Part shown: piece by piece, positions 9,095 to 20,942 of the stretch | Layout of the letters: the number at the start of each line of letters is the position of its first letter | Position numbering within the stretch: position 1 is the stretch's first letter | Assembly: GCF_900112585.1 (NCBI RefSeq) | Contig: NZ_FOLY01000001.1 | Location: 372,001-436,000 of the forward strand | DNA length: 64,000 bases | Direction of reading: 5' to 3' | Source of the DNA: Kushneria avicenniae | GTDB taxonomy: Bacteria > Pseudomonadota > Gammaproteobacteria > Pseudomonadales > Halomonadaceae | Notes under the pieces: generated by a model | The model's input: the letters and a program-made list of their open reading frames with translations, nothing else | What the model was told of the DNA's origin: nothing | Databases searched by the model: none | Position numbers and translations under genes: made by a program

Positions 9095-11008
9095 ATGGCG
9101 CGCGCCCTGTTTTCATTGATCGTCATACTGCTGGTAATGATGCTTTCAACCTCGGCACCCGCCGGCAATTTTTTCTCTTCAAGCGATGACAGCACCGCCG
9201 TCGAAGGCGCCAGCCACGTCGAGAATGACAGCGCGTCCGGCATGCCGTGGCAGAGCTCCTCCAGAGACGCCAGCACCAATGGCGACTTCCTGCCTGTCGA
9301 TCAGGCATTTACCTACAGGGCATGGCGTGAAGGCAATACGATCAAGGTGGGATTTGCCAGCGCTGATGACTACTATCTCTATCGACATCGCTTCAACATT
9401 CAAAGCGATCGCGACGATGTCCGGCTGAGCGAACCTGATGTTCCGCGCGGTGAAGCCATTCACGACGAGTTTCTGGGCGATGTCGAAGTTTTCCATCACC
9501 CCCTGATCGTCACCGTCACGCTGGAAACACCGCTGCCTGACGATGCCCCGATCCCGCTTCGCGTCGATTTTCAGGGGTGCGCCGAGGCGGGCCTTTGCTA
9601 TTCGCCCGAAACGAGACATATTCAGGCCGCTGTCGGCAACACGCCCGAGCGCTTTGCCAACGCTTTGATGCCGGGCGACCCGCCTCCCGACAGCAATGAA
9701 GAGCGCAGCGACGAAGCTCCGAATGGCACGGCGCTGACCGCGCTGCCGGGTCAATCCAGCCTGCCGCTGATGATGGGTCTTTTCCTGCTGGCCGGACTCG
9801 GGCTTGCCTTCACGCCCTGCGTGCTGCCCATGCTGCCCATCGTGACCACACTGGTAGTTGGACAGAATGCGAACAGGCGGCGGGCGCTGAAGCTTTCCTC
9901 AGCCTATGTGGCCGGTATGTCACTGACCTACGCCGCCCTGGGCACCCTGATGGGCCTTTTCGGTGCCGGTCTCAACCTGCAGGCCAGACTGCAGTCGCCC
10001 TGGGTGCTGGTGCCCTTTGCCTTTCTGTTTCTGGTGTTTGCCCTGTGGCTGCTGGATGTCTGGCAGTTCTCACCGGGCACACGCTTTCAGCAGCGCATCA
10101 ATGGCTGGCAGGATCAACTGCGTCGGGCGGGGCTGCCGGGCGCGATGCTTGCCGGTGCGCTGTCTACCCTGATTGTCTCTCCCTGCATCTCCGCACCGCT
10201 GGCCGGCGTTCTGGTCTACCTGTCGGCGGGCTCGGACCCATTGACCGGCATGCTGGCGCTGCTGGTGCTGGGGCTTGGCATGGGCCTTCCCCTGATCCTG
10301 GTCGCCACGCTCGGGGCCGGCTGGCTGCCGCGCCGTGGGCCCTGGATGGAAGGCGTACGTCAGCTTTTTGCCGTGGCGCTGGCAGGCGTTGCCCTGTGGC
10401 TGCTGGAACGGCTGCTGCCCGATACGCTGTCACTGGCCCTGTGGGGCGGACTTGCGGTATTGACCGGTATGGGCATGGGCGCTCTGTCACATGTCGTCAA
10501 CACGCTCTGGGGCCGTCTGCGTCAGGCGCTTGCGCTGATGATCACGCTCTGGGGCGCACTTTGCCTGACTGGCGCCGCCATGGGCCATGATGATCCATGG
10601 GCACCGCTGGCAGGTCACAACATGACCTCAACCGACAGCCGCCATGCGACACTCGACCTGACCACCGTGACAACCCGTGAGGCACTCGATCGCCGGATCG
10701 ATCATGCCGACAGGCCCGTCATGATTGACGTCTACGCCGACTGGTGCATCAGCTGCCGACGCTTTGAGCGTGATGTGCTGGAAAATCCCGACATCCGCAC
10801 CCGACTACAGGGTCTTGATCTGATCCGGCTGGATGTCACGGACAACGACAGCGAGGCGCGTGCGCTGCTCAAGCGCTACAGCCTTTTCGGCCCGCCCGCC
10901 CTGCTCTTTTTCAGCAATGGAAAAGAGATGCGTTCACTGCGCACCCAGGGGGAAATCAGTCGCGAGCAGATGAGTAATCTACTCGGGAAAGTCGCGGAAA
11001 ATACCTGA
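9095..11008 (+). CDS. dsbD: Thiol:disulfide interchange protein DsbD
   Basis: Inner-membrane reductant conduit that passes electrons from cytosolic thioredoxin to periplasmic DsbC and cytochrome-maturation proteins. The 637-residue protein shows all three modules: signal peptide (first ~25 residues) and periplasmic alpha domain with the QGCAEAGLCYSP cysteine pair; the eight-helix beta domain with FTPCVLPMLPI and IVSPCISAPLAG; and the C-terminal thioredoxin-like gamma domain with ADWCISCRRFE. Two consecutive ATGs occur at 9092 and 9095; the GGAG at 9085-9088 is 3 bp from the first and 6 bp from the second, so I take 9095. The alpha-beta linker is Asp/Glu rich. Confidence 0.95.
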   Translation: MARALFSLIVILLVMMLSTSAPAGNFFSSSDDSTAVEGASHVENDSASGMPWQSSSRDASTNGDFLPVDQAFTYRAWREGNTIKVGFASADDYYLYRHRFNIQSDRDDVRLSEPDVPRGEAIHDEFLGDVEVFHHPLIVTVTLETPLPDDAPIPLRVDFQGCAEAGLCYSPETRHIQAAVGNTPERFANALMPGDPPPDSNEERSDEAPNGTALTALPGQSSLPLMMGLFLLAGLGLAFTPCVLPMLPIVTTLVVGQNANRRRALKLSSAYVAGMSLTYAALGTLMGLFGAGLNLQARLQSPWVLVPFAFLFLVFALWLLDVWQFSPGTRFQQRINGWQDQLRRAGLPGAMLAGALSTLIVSPCISAPLAGVLVYLSAGSDPLTGMLALLVLGLGMGLPLILVATLGAGWLPRRGPWMEGVRQLFAVALAGVALWLLERLLPDTLSLALWGGLAVLTGMGMGALSHVVNTLWGRLRQALALMITLWGALCLTGAAMGHDDPWAPLAGHNMTSTDSRHATLDLTTVTTREALDRRIDHADRPVMIDVYADWCISCRRFERDVLENPDIRTRLQGLDLIRLDVTDNDSEARALLKRYSLFGPPALLFFSNGKEMRSLRTQGEISREQMSNLLGKVAENT

Positions 11009-11236
11009 CCGGATTTCATCCTTATCGTTTTGTGACTTTCTGGACACCGTTCGCTTTTTTCGGCAAACTCCTCCAACACATTTGCGGCGGTGTGATCGTC
11101 TGAGATCATGTCGCTATCTTGCCGGTTGGCCTTCAGGTTAACCATGAGGCGTCAGAGGGCACGCCCGCTGCCTGATGACAGGGTTTATTTTCCGTACCCG
11201 TGTAGAACGGGCCACGATCGATCAACAGGTATTGTC

Positions 11237-11719
11237 ATGGACATTCGCAAGGTCAAGAAGCTCATCGAGCTGCTGGAAGAATCCAACATCAGCGAAATCG
11301 AGATTCAGGAAGGCGAGGAGTCCGTTCGCATCAGCCGTAACCTGCCCGGGCAGCAGGGCCAGGCCATGATGCCCCAGGCACCGATGGGCTATTATCCGCA
11401 GCCCCAGCAGCAGGCCCCTCAGGGGGCTTCCGGCGGCGCACCGGCTGCTGGCGCTGCCGAAGAGTCCGCCCCTGCCGTTCCGGCCGGTCATCAGGTGCTC
11501 TCTCCCATGGTAGGCACCTTCTACCGCTCTCCGGCACCCGGTGCCAAGTCCTTCGTCGAGATCGGCCAGAGCGTCAGAAAGGGAGATACCATCTGCATCG
11601 TTGAAGCCATGAAGATGATGAACCAGATCGAAGCAGACAAGGACGGCGTGATCGATGCCATTCTTGTCGAAGATGGCGAGCCGGTCGAATTTGACCAGCC
11701 CATGATCATCATTGCCTGA
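11237..11719 (+). CDS. accB: Biotin carboxyl carrier protein of acetyl-CoA carboxylase
   Basis: Carries biotin between the AccC carboxylase and the AccAD carboxyltransferase in the first step of fatty-acid synthesis. The 160 residues comprise an N-terminal helix ([16 protein letters not shown]), a Pro/Gln/Ala-rich flexible linker (about 38-85) and the C-terminal biotinyl domain. The modified lysine is K126 in EAMKMM. The start is the ATG that gives the standard MDIRK beginning; upstream in-frame residues are non-conserved. accC follows after 12 bp. The 228-bp leader shows no obvious gene; aroQ, which often precedes accB, is absent. Confidence 0.97.
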   Translation: MDIRKVKKLIELLEESNISEIEIQEGEESVRISRNLPGQQGQAMMPQAPMGYYPQPQQQAPQGASGGAPAAGAAEESAPAVPAGHQVLSPMVGTFYRSPAPGAKSFVEIGQSVRKGDTICIVEAMKMMNQIEADKDGVIDAILVEDGEPVEFDQPMIIIA

Positions 11720-11731
11720 CAGGACTTCAGC

Positions 11732-13075
11732 ATGCTGGAAAAGGTACTGATCGCCAATCGCGGCGAAATCGCACTACGCATACTGCGCGCCTGCAAGGAG
11801 CTCGGTATCAAGACAGTAGCGGTCCACTCAAAGGCCGACCGCGACCTGATTCACGTCCGCCTTGCCGATGAAGCGGTATGCATCGGCCCTGCGCCCTCCC
11901 CGGCGTCGTATCTCAACATCCCGGCACTGATTTCAGCCGCCGAGGTCACGGATGCCACTGCCATCCATCCGGGTTACGGCTTTCTCTCCGAAAACGCCAA
12001 CTTCGCCGAACAGGTCGAGCGCTCGGGCTTTGTCTTTGTGGGCCCGACCGCAGACGTCATTCGCACCATGGGTGACAAGGTCTCGGCCATCGAATCCATG
12101 AAGAAGGCCGGCGTTCCGACGGTACCAGGCTCCGACGGCCCGCTGCCCGACAACGATGCCGAAATCGTCGAGATCGGCCGTCGCATCGGCTTCCCGGTGA
12201 TGATCAAGGCCGCCGCCGGTGGCGGTGGTCGCGGCATGCGCGTGGTGCGCGAGGAGTCGCAGCTGGTGTCAGCCGTTGCCGTCACCAAATCGGAGGCCAA
12301 TGCCGCCTTTGGTAGTGATGTCGTCTATATGGAGAAGTATCTCGAGCGTCCGCGCCACGTTGAGGTACAGGTGCTGGCCGATGGTCAGGGCAACGCCATC
12401 CACCTTTATGACCGTGACTGTTCGCTACAGCGTCGTCATCAGAAGGTGCTCGAGGAAGCGCCGGCGCCCCATATTGATGAGAAGGCCCGCGAGAACGTAC
12501 TCAAGGCCTGCGTGGATGCCTGTATCGAGATCGGCTATCGCGGCGCCGGCACCTTCGAGTTCCTGTATGAAAACGGCGAATTCTTCTTTATCGAGATGAA
12601 CACGCGTGTTCAGGTGGAGCATCCAGTCACCGAAATGGTCACCGGTGTCGACATCGTCAAGGAACAGCTCAAGATCGCCTCCGGCATCCCCCTGTCCATT
12701 CGTCAGGAAGATGTGGTGATCAACGGTCACGCCTTCGAGTGCCGCATCAATGCCGAGGATTCGCGCACCTTTATCCCCTCGCCGGGCAAAATCAGCTTTT
12801 ACCACGCCCCCGGCGGCCTGGGCGTGCGCATGGATTCGCATCTGTATACCGGCTATACGGTGCCGCCCAACTACGACTCCCTGATCGGCAAGCTGATCAC
12901 CTGGGGTGAGCATCGCGAAAGCGCGCTGACGCGCATGCAGAACGCACTGGACGAGCTGCTGGTCGAGGGCATCAAGACCAACATCGATCTGCAAAAGGAT
13001 CTGGTACGCGACCAGGAATTCCAGCGCGGCGGGGTCAACATCCACTATCTTGAAAAGAAACTGGGCCTGCACTGA
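11732..13075 (+). CDS. accC: Biotin carboxylase subunit of acetyl-CoA carboxylase
   Basis: ATP- and bicarbonate-dependent carboxylation of biotin on AccB. The 447 residues match AccC. Seen in order: biotin-carboxylase N domain starting [20 protein letters not shown]-grasp domain with the glycine-rich loop [14 protein letters not shown] (about 159-172); catalytic segment [19 protein letters not shown] domain from about 330. Cotranscribed with accB and closed by a strong terminator at 13108. Confidence 0.98.
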   Translation: MLEKVLIANRGEIALRILRACKELGIKTVAVHSKADRDLIHVRLADEAVCIGPAPSPASYLNIPALISAAEVTDATAIHPGYGFLSENANFAEQVERSGFVFVGPTADVIRTMGDKVSAIESMKKAGVPTVPGSDGPLPDNDAEIVEIGRRIGFPVMIKAAAGGGGRGMRVVREESQLVSAVAVTKSEANAAFGSDVVYMEKYLERPRHVEVQVLADGQGNAIHLYDRDCSLQRRHQKVLEEAPAPHIDEKARENVLKACVDACIEIGYRGAGTFEFLYENGEFFFIEMNTRVQVEHPVTEMVTGVDIVKEQLKIASGIPLSIRQEDVVINGHAFECRINAEDSRTFIPSPGKISFYHAPGGLGVRMDSHLYTGYTVPPNYDSLIGKLITWGEHRESALTRMQNALDELLVEGIKTNIDLQKDLVRDQEFQRGGVNIHYLEKKLGLH

Positions 13076-13107
13076 TATCCGCTGCCCAGCGGTCATGGTA
13101 CTGGACC

Positions 13108-13144
13108 CATCAGGGGGCGATCGCATCGCCCCCTGATGCTTTTA
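13108..13144 (+). terminator. Rho-independent terminator after accC
   Basis: A 14-bp perfect stem (CATCAGGGGGCGAT / ATCGCCCCCTGATG) with a 3-nt loop, followed by CTTTTAT. It separates accBC from prmA. Confidence 0.9.
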
Positions 13145-13185
13145 TGGCAGATTTGACTGTCTCTCACCCGGCTTGAGGAGGCCTT

Positions 13186-14106
13186 ATGGCCTGGCTTCAA
13201 CTCAGGGCGCATATCGCGCCTGAACACGCCGAGCTGCTCGAAGAGCTTCTGACCAACGAGGGTGCTCAGGCCATCACGCTTGAAGACGCCGTTGATGACC
13301 CGGTTTTCGAGCCCGAGCGTGGCACTACCCCCCTGTGGAATCAGACCGTTCTGACCGGTCTTTATGACAATCTCGAAGGCGTCAGCGACATGCTTGATCG
13401 GGTGCGCGAGCGCTGGGCAAGCGCCGTCGGCGATGAGCCTTGCCCCGAGATCGAATATGAGGTGCTCGAAGACCGCGACTGGAGCCGTGAATGGATGGAC
13501 GGTTTTGAGCCCCTGAAGATGGGACAGCGCCTGTGGATCGTGCCCAGCTGGTTTGATCCGCCGGAGATCGATGCCGTCAATCTGATGCTCGACCCGGGCC
13601 TTGCCTTCGGCACTGGAACGCATCCGACCACCGCACTGTGCCTGCAGTGGCTGGATGAACTGGCCGTGGCCGGTGAACTCGAGCAAAAGCACCTTATCGA
13701 CATCGGTTGCGGCTCGGGCATTCTGGCCATTGCCGCGCTCAAGCTGGGGGCCGCTCACGCCGTCGGTACCGATATCGACCCGCAGGCCCTGCTGGCCAGC
13801 CGCGACAATGCCGGGCGCAACGAGGTAAAGGAGCATGACTTCGACCTGTATCTCCCCGAACAGGCCCCGCAGGAACGCTTTGACGTGGTGGTGGCCAACA
13901 TTCTGGCCGGACCGCTGGTCGAACTTGCCCCCATGATTGCCGGCCATGTGGCCCAGGGCGGTCGCCTGGCACTCTCGGGCATTCTGTCGCACCAGGCCGA
14001 CGAAATCCTTGAGGCCTATCGTGATCAGGGACTCTACATGAATGAGCCCCGCGAGCGTGAAGGCTGGGTCTGCGTCGAAGGCTATCGCCCCGGCGAGGCC
14101 GGCTGA
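13186..14106 (+). CDS. prmA: Ribosomal protein L11 methyltransferase
   Basis: SAM-dependent trimethylation of ribosomal protein L11. The 306-residue protein has the N-terminal substrate-recognition domain beginning MAWLQLRAHI, the linker segment DPGLAFGTGTHPTTALCL typical of PrmA, the SAM-binding motif IDIGCGSGILAIAALKLGA (about 168-186), and the VVANILAGPLVEL catalytic-loop motif. AGGAGG lies immediately upstream of the ATG. It follows accC, as in many gammaproteobacteria, but is separated from it by a terminator. Confidence 0.96.
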   Translation: MAWLQLRAHIAPEHAELLEELLTNEGAQAITLEDAVDDPVFEPERGTTPLWNQTVLTGLYDNLEGVSDMLDRVRERWASAVGDEPCPEIEYEVLEDRDWSREWMDGFEPLKMGQRLWIVPSWFDPPEIDAVNLMLDPGLAFGTGTHPTTALCLQWLDELAVAGELEQKHLIDIGCGSGILAIAALKLGAAHAVGTDIDPQALLASRDNAGRNEVKEHDFDLYLPEQAPQERFDVVVANILAGPLVELAPMIAGHVAQGGRLALSGILSHQADEILEAYRDQGLYMNEPREREGWVCVEGYRPGEAG

Positions 14107-14200
14107 GCACCATTCTTTCGGCGAAGCAACGCGACCTGGCCCTTCAAGATCGGCGCTCAGGTCGCTATCATGTTCCTCCCTTTTCCGGATCAAGTTTTCA

Positions 14201-15214
14201 ATGGTTAGCGGACTGCCCTGTATCGGCCCTCACCGGCTGACCGGGCGCGTCATTCTTGCGCCCATGGCGGGAATCACCGATCGCCCCTTTCGCCAGCTGT
14301 GCAGAACGCTGGGCGCAGGCCTGGTGGTTTCCGAGATGGTAACGGCCGACAAGCGGCTGTGGCACACGCCCAAATCGCGCCTGCGGCTGGATCACAGCGG
14401 CGAGCCCGGCCCGCGCTCGGTTCAGATTGCCGGCGGCGACGCCGCCATGCTGGCAGACGCCGCCCGCGTCAATGCTGACAACGGTGCCGAAATCATCGAC
14501 ATCAACATGGGCTGCCCGGCCAAGAAGGTCTGTAACAAGGCGGCAGGATCAGCCCTGATGCGTGATGAGGCGCTGGTCGCCGAGATTCTTGAACGCGTGG
14601 TCAGCGCCGTGGACATCCCGGTAACGCTCAAGATCCGCACCGGCTGGTGTGACAGGACCCGCAACGCGCTCACCATCGCCCGCATGGCAGAATCGGCAGG
14701 CATTGCAGCGCTGAGCGTTCACGGCCGCACCCGCGAGCAGCGCTATCAGGGCGAAGCCGAATACGACACCATTGCCCGGATCAAGTCCGAGCTTTCGATA
14801 CCGGTCTTTGCCAACGGTGACATCAACGGTCCCGAAAAGGCGCGCGAGGTTCTGGCGCATACCGGCGCGGATGCTGTCATGGTCGGCCGTGCCGCCCAGG
14901 GCAACCCCTGGATATTTCGCGAGATCGAGCACTATCTTGAAAGCGGCAGCCTTCTGGCATCGCCCACCGCCAGCGAGCGTGCAGGGGTCATGACCGATCA
15001 CCTGGAAGCCCTTTATGCGCTGTATGGCGAGCACATGGGCGTCCGTATCGCGCGCAAGCATATTGGCTGGTATCTCGCCGGCGCCGAGCATGGCGAACGC
15101 TGGCGCCGCGAATTCAATACCCTTGAAGACTGCGAAGAGCAGCAGCGCTTTTTGCAGGTGCTCTTCGCCGAAAATTCTCCGTTCGCCCCCATAGATGGAA
15201 CGCGTGCCGCATGA
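14201..15214 (+). CDS. dusB: tRNA-dihydrouridine synthase B
   Basis: FMN-dependent reduction of a D-loop uridine in tRNA to dihydrouridine. The 337-residue TIM-barrel protein has the flavin loop LAPMAGITDRPFR near the N-terminus, the catalytic-cysteine motif INMGCPAKKVCNKAAGSALM (about 97-116), the tRNA/FMN segment VHGRTREQRYQG and GDAVMVGRAAQGNPW-like residues. I chose the ATG at 14201, giving MVSGLPCIGPHRL; the longer in-frame reading overlaps prmA and has no family match. Its stop overlaps the fis start by 4 bp (ATGA), the classical dusB-fis arrangement. Confidence 0.95.
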   Translation: MVSGLPCIGPHRLTGRVILAPMAGITDRPFRQLCRTLGAGLVVSEMVTADKRLWHTPKSRLRLDHSGEPGPRSVQIAGGDAAMLADAARVNADNGAEIIDINMGCPAKKVCNKAAGSALMRDEALVAEILERVVSAVDIPVTLKIRTGWCDRTRNALTIARMAESAGIAALSVHGRTREQRYQGEAEYDTIARIKSELSIPVFANGDINGPEKAREVLAHTGADAVMVGRAAQGNPWIFREIEHYLESGSLLASPTASERAGVMTDHLEALYALYGEHMGVRIARKHIGWYLAGAEHGERWRREFNTLEDCEEQQRFLQVLFAENSPFAPIDGTRAA

Positions 15215-15507
15215 GTAGTCATCCATTGTCTGATCACGAGGGTGAATCCCCCATTCAACTTCACCAGCATCCGTCACAGTCACGCACGCTGCGTGAGGCG
15301 GTTGATCAGGCCATGTCGCTGTATTTTTCCCATCTTGATGGTGAAAACGTCACCGACCTGTACAACATGGTCATGGCCGAAGTAGAAGCCCCCCTTCTAC
15401 GCTCTGTCATGGCCCATACCCGCGGCAATCAGACCCAGGCATCGCAGATGCTGGGCCTTAATCGCGGAACATTGCGCAAGAAGCTCAAACAGTACGACCT
15501 GATCTGA
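15211..15507 (+). CDS. fis: DNA-binding protein Fis
   Basis: Nucleoid-associated dimer that bends DNA and activates stable-RNA promoters. The 98 residues match Fis length, and the C-terminal helix-turn-helix reads [20 protein letters not shown]. The N-terminal beta-hairpin region is longer and more variable, as usual outside Enterobacteriaceae. Translationally coupled to dusB by ATGA; purH starts 52 bp later. Confidence 0.96.
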   Translation: MSSHPLSDHEGESPIQLHQHPSQSRTLREAVDQAMSLYFSHLDGENVTDLYNMVMAEVEAPLLRSVMAHTRGNQTQASQMLGLNRGTLRKKLKQYDLI

Positions 15508-15559
15508 GACCACTGCCCGGATCACGCATGACACGCTTACTGCCTGCCACGGAAACCTC

Positions 15560-17173
<1,614 letters not shown>

Positions 17174-17210
17174 AACTGTTTTCCTAAAACAGTTTCATAT
17201 CCCCTCCAGA

Positions 17211-17246
17211 AGGGCCGCCATCACAGAATGGCGGCTCTTTTTTTAT
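17211..17246 (+). terminator. Rho-independent terminator after purH
   Basis: GCCGCCAT / ATGGCGGC stem with a 6-nt loop followed by TCTTTTTTTT, 40 bp after the purH stop. Confidence 0.92.
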
Positions 17247-17425
17247 ATGCAATGACTGCAAAAAAAGCGTGGCATCTATTCGATAAAAAGTTTCTCGCTG
17301 AACCCAGACTTAATCCAATCGGCACAATTTTGAAACCGTTATACCAGCAGAATGCATTGCCTGGTCAGTGCTGGCTGTTCTCACCTGCAAGGGCAAAAAA
17401 CCAAAAAAATCCGGAGAAGCCTCAA

Positions 17426-17584
17426 ATGTGGAAGTCATTCGCCATCAAGGGATGGACACTGAAAAAAATCACCATTGCCGTTGCCATGACCGCTGTCACA
17501 ACAGCAGGAACCTACCACTACTCCAAGGTAGAAAGCTGGTCATTCACACCGGCGGCTCAGGCCAGCACCGGCATGTGCTCGTAA
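17426..17584 (+). CDS. Small exported or membrane-anchored protein, unknown function
   Basis: A 52-residue product with a Lys-rich start followed by a hydrophobic run (KITIAVAMTAVTTAGTYHY) and a short C-terminal part ending ASTGMCS. This is consistent with a signal peptide cleaved near AAQA or with a membrane anchor. GGAG lies 9 bp upstream of the ATG at 17426; the longer in-frame reading starts inside the purH terminator and is rejected. It stands alone between two terminators, with AT-rich sequence in front that could hold a promoter. I do not recognise a family. Confidence 0.55.
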   Translation: MWKSFAIKGWTLKKITIAVAMTAVTTAGTYHYSKVESWSFTPAAQASTGMCS

Positions 17585-17640
17585 ACACACATGCCTGACC
17601 GGACCGGCCGGCATGATCGGCCACACCGGTATCGGTACCC

Positions 17641-17666
17641 AAAACCCCGCCGGAGCGGGGTTTTTT
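17641..17666. terminator. Bidirectional terminator
   Basis: AAAACCCCGC-CGGA-GCGGGGTTTTTT is symmetric, with T runs in both reading directions. It lies between the small exported gene and the convergent gabD. Confidence 0.9.
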
Positions 17667-17699
17667 GAGGGTTCATGGAGGGCTGTGACGCCAGCGTCA

Positions 17700-19157
17700 T
17701 CACTGGATCGTCATGCACAGATACTTTGTTTCCATGTACTCATCCAGCCCGTAGTGTGAGCCTTCGCGCCCCAATCCGGACTCTTTCATGCCGCCAAACG
17801 GTGCTGCAGCGTTGGACACCAGCCCCTCGTTGACCCCCACGATGCCGTATTCAAGCGCCTCGCCCACACGCCAGATGCGCCCGGCATCACGCGTATAGAA
17901 ATAGGCCGCCAGACCAAATTCGGTATCGTTGGCCATGCTGATCGCCTGCCCTTCATCGTCAAAGGGAAATACCGCTGCCAGGGGTCCAAAGGTCTCTTCA
18001 GAGGCTACCTTCATGGATGCATCGGCACCGTTGATCAGAGTTGGCTGATAAAAGCGCCCACCCAGCGTATGCTGATGACCACCGATCATGAGCTCCCCGC
18101 CCTTGTCAATGGCGTCCTGCACGTGTTCGTGCACCTTGCTGACCGCATTGTCATCGATCATGGGGCCAATATTGACGCCATCCTCCATGCCATTGCCGAC
18201 GACCAGATCACCATTCATCGCGGCTGCCAGCTTTTCACAGAAAGCGTTGATCACCCCTGACTGCACCAGAAACCGATTGGTACAAATGCAGGTCTGCCCC
18301 GCGTTGCGGAATTTCGATGCCATGGCGCCGGCCACTGCGGCATCAAGGTCGGCATCGTCAAAGACGATAAAGGGTGCATTGCCGCCAAGCTCCAGCGAGA
18401 GCTTCTGAATATGATTCGAGGCCTGTGACATCAGCTTGCGTCCGACCTCGGTCGACCCGGTAAAGGTAATCTTGCGCACCAGAGGAGAATCGGTCATGGC
18501 CCGGCCGATATCACTGGCGCTGCCCGGTAGAACATTGAACACACCGCGCGGCACGCCGGCACGCTCGGCCAGCACTGCCAGCGCCGTGGCTGACAGCGGC
18601 GTCTGGCCGGCCGGCTTGATGACGATGGGGCAGCCTGCAGCCAGCGCGGCCGCGGCCTTGCGGGTAATCATCGAAGAGGGAAAATTCCAGGGCGTGATGG
18701 CGCCCACCACACCGACCGGCTGCTTGAGCACCATGATGCGCTGATTGGCCTTCGCGCCCGGAATGGTATCGCCATAGACACGCCGCGCTTCTTCGGCGAA
18801 CCAGCGCATGAAACTGGCCGCGTAGACGATTTCACCTTCGGCTTCGGCGACGGGCTTGCCCTGTTCAAGCGTCATGATACGGCCAAGATCGCGCTTGTGC
18901 TCGATCATCAGCTCATACCAGCGATAGAGAATATCGGCGCGCTCGATGGCCGTACGCCCGCGCCAGTCCGGAAAGGCAGCATGCGCCGCTTCAATGGCGC
19001 GGTTGGCCTCATCGGCGCCCAGACGCGGCACCCGGGCAATGATCTCGCCCGTGGCAGGGTTATCGACCTCGATCTGCTCACCGCTGTCGGCGGCCACCCA
19101 ACTGCCGTCGATGTAGGCAAAGGGGCGAAAGAGGCTCTGGTCGTTCAACGTTTCCAT
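17700..19157 (-). CDS. gabD: NAD(P)-dependent succinate-semialdehyde dehydrogenase
   Basis: Oxidises succinate semialdehyde to succinate at the end of GABA degradation. The 485-residue aldehyde dehydrogenase has the cofactor segment ITPWNFPSSMITRK, the glycine motif FTGSTEVG, the general-base motif LELGGNAPFIVF and the nucleophile motif NAGQTCICTNR. GDTIPGAKANQRIMVLKQPVGVVG and the C-terminal GREGSHYGLDEYMETKYLCM are typical of GabD. I chose the ATG at 19157 because AGGAG precedes it. No gabT is adjacent, so glutarate semialdehyde remains a possible alternative substrate. Confidence 0.88.
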   Translation of the reverse strand: METLNDQSLFRPFAYIDGSWVAADSGEQIEVDNPATGEIIARVPRLGADEANRAIEAAHAAFPDWRGRTAIERADILYRWYELMIEHKRDLGRIMTLEQGKPVAEAEGEIVYAASFMRWFAEEARRVYGDTIPGAKANQRIMVLKQPVGVVGAITPWNFPSSMITRKAAAALAAGCPIVIKPAGQTPLSATALAVLAERAGVPRGVFNVLPGSASDIGRAMTDSPLVRKITFTGSTEVGRKLMSQASNHIQKLSLELGGNAPFIVFDDADLDAAVAGAMASKFRNAGQTCICTNRFLVQSGVINAFCEKLAAAMNGDLVVGNGMEDGVNIGPMIDDNAVSKVHEHVQDAIDKGGELMIGGHQHTLGGRFYQPTLINGADASMKVASEETFGPLAAVFPFDDEGQAISMANDTEFGLAAYFYTRDAGRIWRVGEALEYGIVGVNEGLVSNAAAPFGGMKESGLGREGSHYGLDEYMETKYLCMTIQ

Positions 19158-19283
19158 GTCGTTCTCCTGTCGATTTGAAGTTCCTGCGACACTCAAGAGA
19201 TGTGCCAAGCATAGGACATGCCATCAAACAGGAGAACCGTTGCCCGGCGAGCACCTTCCAGCGCCCGGGGCAACGCATGGCGC

Positions 19284-19838
19284 CTAGTTGTAGACCAGCG
19301 TCAGAAATTCCTGACGTGAAGGCAGATTATCGCGGAAGTCCCCCAGCATGACCGATGTCTTCATGCTGGAATTCTGCTTTTCAACGCCGCGCATCATCAT
19401 GCACATGTGGCGTGCCTCGACAATAACGCCGACACCGCGGGCATCGGTGGCGTCCTGTACGGCATTGGCGATCTGTCGGGTCAGCTCTTCCTGGATCTGC
19501 AGGCGTCGCGCGTACATGTCCACGATACGGGCAAACTTGGAGAGCCCCAGCACCTTGCCTCGGGGCAGATAGCCGATATGGCACTTGCCGATAAAGGGCA
19601 GCATGTGATGCTCGCACATCGAGTAGAGCTCGATGTCCTTCACGATGACCATCTCATCGGTATCCGATGAAAATACGGCGTCGTTGACGATGTCGCCAAG
19701 ACTTTGCTGATAACCGTGCGTCAGGAACTGCATCGCCTTGGCCGCCCGTGCCGGCGTGTCCTGAAGTCCTTCACGCTCGGGGTCTTCCCCCAGCGCAGAA
19801 AGGATTTCGCGGTAGTGGTTTTCCATCTCCTGACTCAT
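19284..19838 (-). CDS. folE: GTP cyclohydrolase I, type IA
   Basis: Converts GTP to 7,8-dihydroneopterin triphosphate for folate and other pterins. The 184-residue sequence carries the zinc and active-site motifs [18 protein letters not shown] and [16 protein letters not shown], with TSVMLGDF near the C-terminus. I chose the ATG at 19838, preceded by AGGAAA; an upstream in-frame start adds 18 unrelated residues. It lies between gabD and srkA on the same strand, with gaps of 100 bp or more, so it is probably its own transcript. Confidence 0.95.
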   Translation of the reverse strand: MSQEMENHYREILSALGEDPEREGLQDTPARAAKAMQFLTHGYQQSLGDIVNDAVFSSDTDEMVIVKDIELYSMCEHHMLPFIGKCHIGYLPRGKVLGLSKFARIVDMYARRLQIQEELTRQIANAVQDATDARGVGVIVEARHMCMMMRGVEKQNSSMKTSVMLGDFRDNLPSRQEFLTLVYN

Positions 19839-19933
19839 GTTTCTTTCCTGCGTTTCGGGTATATCCGGCGTCACATACGGACACCGTGGCATGGATGAGC
19901 TCCGGTCGAACCCGGAGACCGTGTCACGCTGCT

Positions 19934-20911
19934 TTACGCCAGCCAGCGAGGTGACGAGAGCGCGACACGTTGCTGTTCGAGAGTTCTGATATGCTGATCC
20001 CAGTAATGTTCACTGGCAAGCCAGGGAAAGGCACGCGGGAAAGCCGGATCGCTCCAGCGTTCTACCAGCCAGGCACTATAACGCACCAGCCGCAGCGTTC
20101 GTAGCTGTTCAATCCACCCGAACTGCTGTCTGTCCAGCTCGCAGTGCTCTTCATAGCCTTCTATCAATTCCGCCAGCTGCGCCTGCCAGGACGGCTCATC
20201 CTCACCGGTCAGCAGCATCCAGAGATCCTGGATGGCGGGTGCCATGACGCAGTCGTCAAAATCCACCAGCGTGAAATGATCTTCCCGCCCCAGAATATTG
20301 CCCAGATGACAGTCGCCGTGAACACGCTGAAAGGCGTCATCGGGCCATGCCTTGTCGGGCAGCATGTCCAGTAGTGCCTGACTGACCTGCTCGTGGGCAC
20401 GCTGCTGGCGAGCGTTGAGCCAGTGACTGGCATGAACGCTTTCAATACTCTCGAGCGCAATGGTATGGGGCCGCAGTATCGAGCGATGCGAAAAGGGCCG
20501 GCGGCGGGCCACGGCATGCATGCGACCGATCATGCTGCCCAGTGAAAACAGATGCTCGGGATTATCCAGTTCCGGTGCCTGCCCGGGCACGAAATGGAAG
20601 ATCGCCAGACGAAAACCATCATGATAATGCAGCGTCTCACCAGAGTCGTTGCGCCAGAGTCGGTTGACCGGACAGCGCGCCGAGTGAAGCTCTTCAACGA
20701 AGGCATGTTCTTCCAGGATGGCAGCGTCGCTGAGCCGATCGGGTCGATAAAACTTGACGATAAAACGCTGATTCTGATCATCGCGCCATAAAAAAACCCG
20801 GTTCTCGTAGCTGTTCAGCGCAAAGGGCTCGCCTTCGATACGAAAGCCCTGCGCTTCCATGGCCGCCACAACGCGGGCCGGGTCGAGCTGTTCAAAGGGG
20901 TGGGACACCAT
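19934..20911 (-). CDS. srkA: Stress response kinase A (YihE/SrkA)
   Basis: Aminoglycoside-phosphotransferase-fold Ser/Thr kinase that protects Gram-negative cells during envelope and oxidative stress. The 325-residue protein shows the YENRVF nucleotide segment, [11 protein letters not shown] (ATP-binding lysine), the catalytic loop [12 protein letters not shown] (about 190-201) and the metal-binding [12 protein letters not shown]. The ATG at 20911 is preceded by GGAGGT; longer readings run into comF and are not conserved. The comF stop is 31 bp upstream, so cotranscription is likely. Confidence 0.93.
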   Translation of the reverse strand: MVSHPFEQLDPARVVAAMEAQGFRIEGEPFALNSYENRVFLWRDDQNQRFIVKFYRPDRLSDAAILEEHAFVEELHSARCPVNRLWRNDSGETLHYHDGFRLAIFHFVPGQAPELDNPEHLFSLGSMIGRMHAVARRRPFSHRSILRPHTIALESIESVHASHWLNARQQRAHEQVSQALLDMLPDKAWPDDAFQRVHGDCHLGNILGREDHFTLVDFDDCVMAPAIQDLWMLLTGEDEPSWQAQLAELIEGYEEHCELDRQQFGWIEQLRTLRLVRYSAWLVERWSDPAFPRAFPWLASEHYWDQHIRTLEQQRVALSSPRWLA

Positions 20912-20942
20912 GGCAACCTCCGCGTCAGAAGGCGCCATGCTA

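Noticed and set aside
19241-19275. CGTTGCCC...GGGCAACG hairpin after folE as a terminator
   Set aside because: Loop is long and no T run follows on the minus strand.
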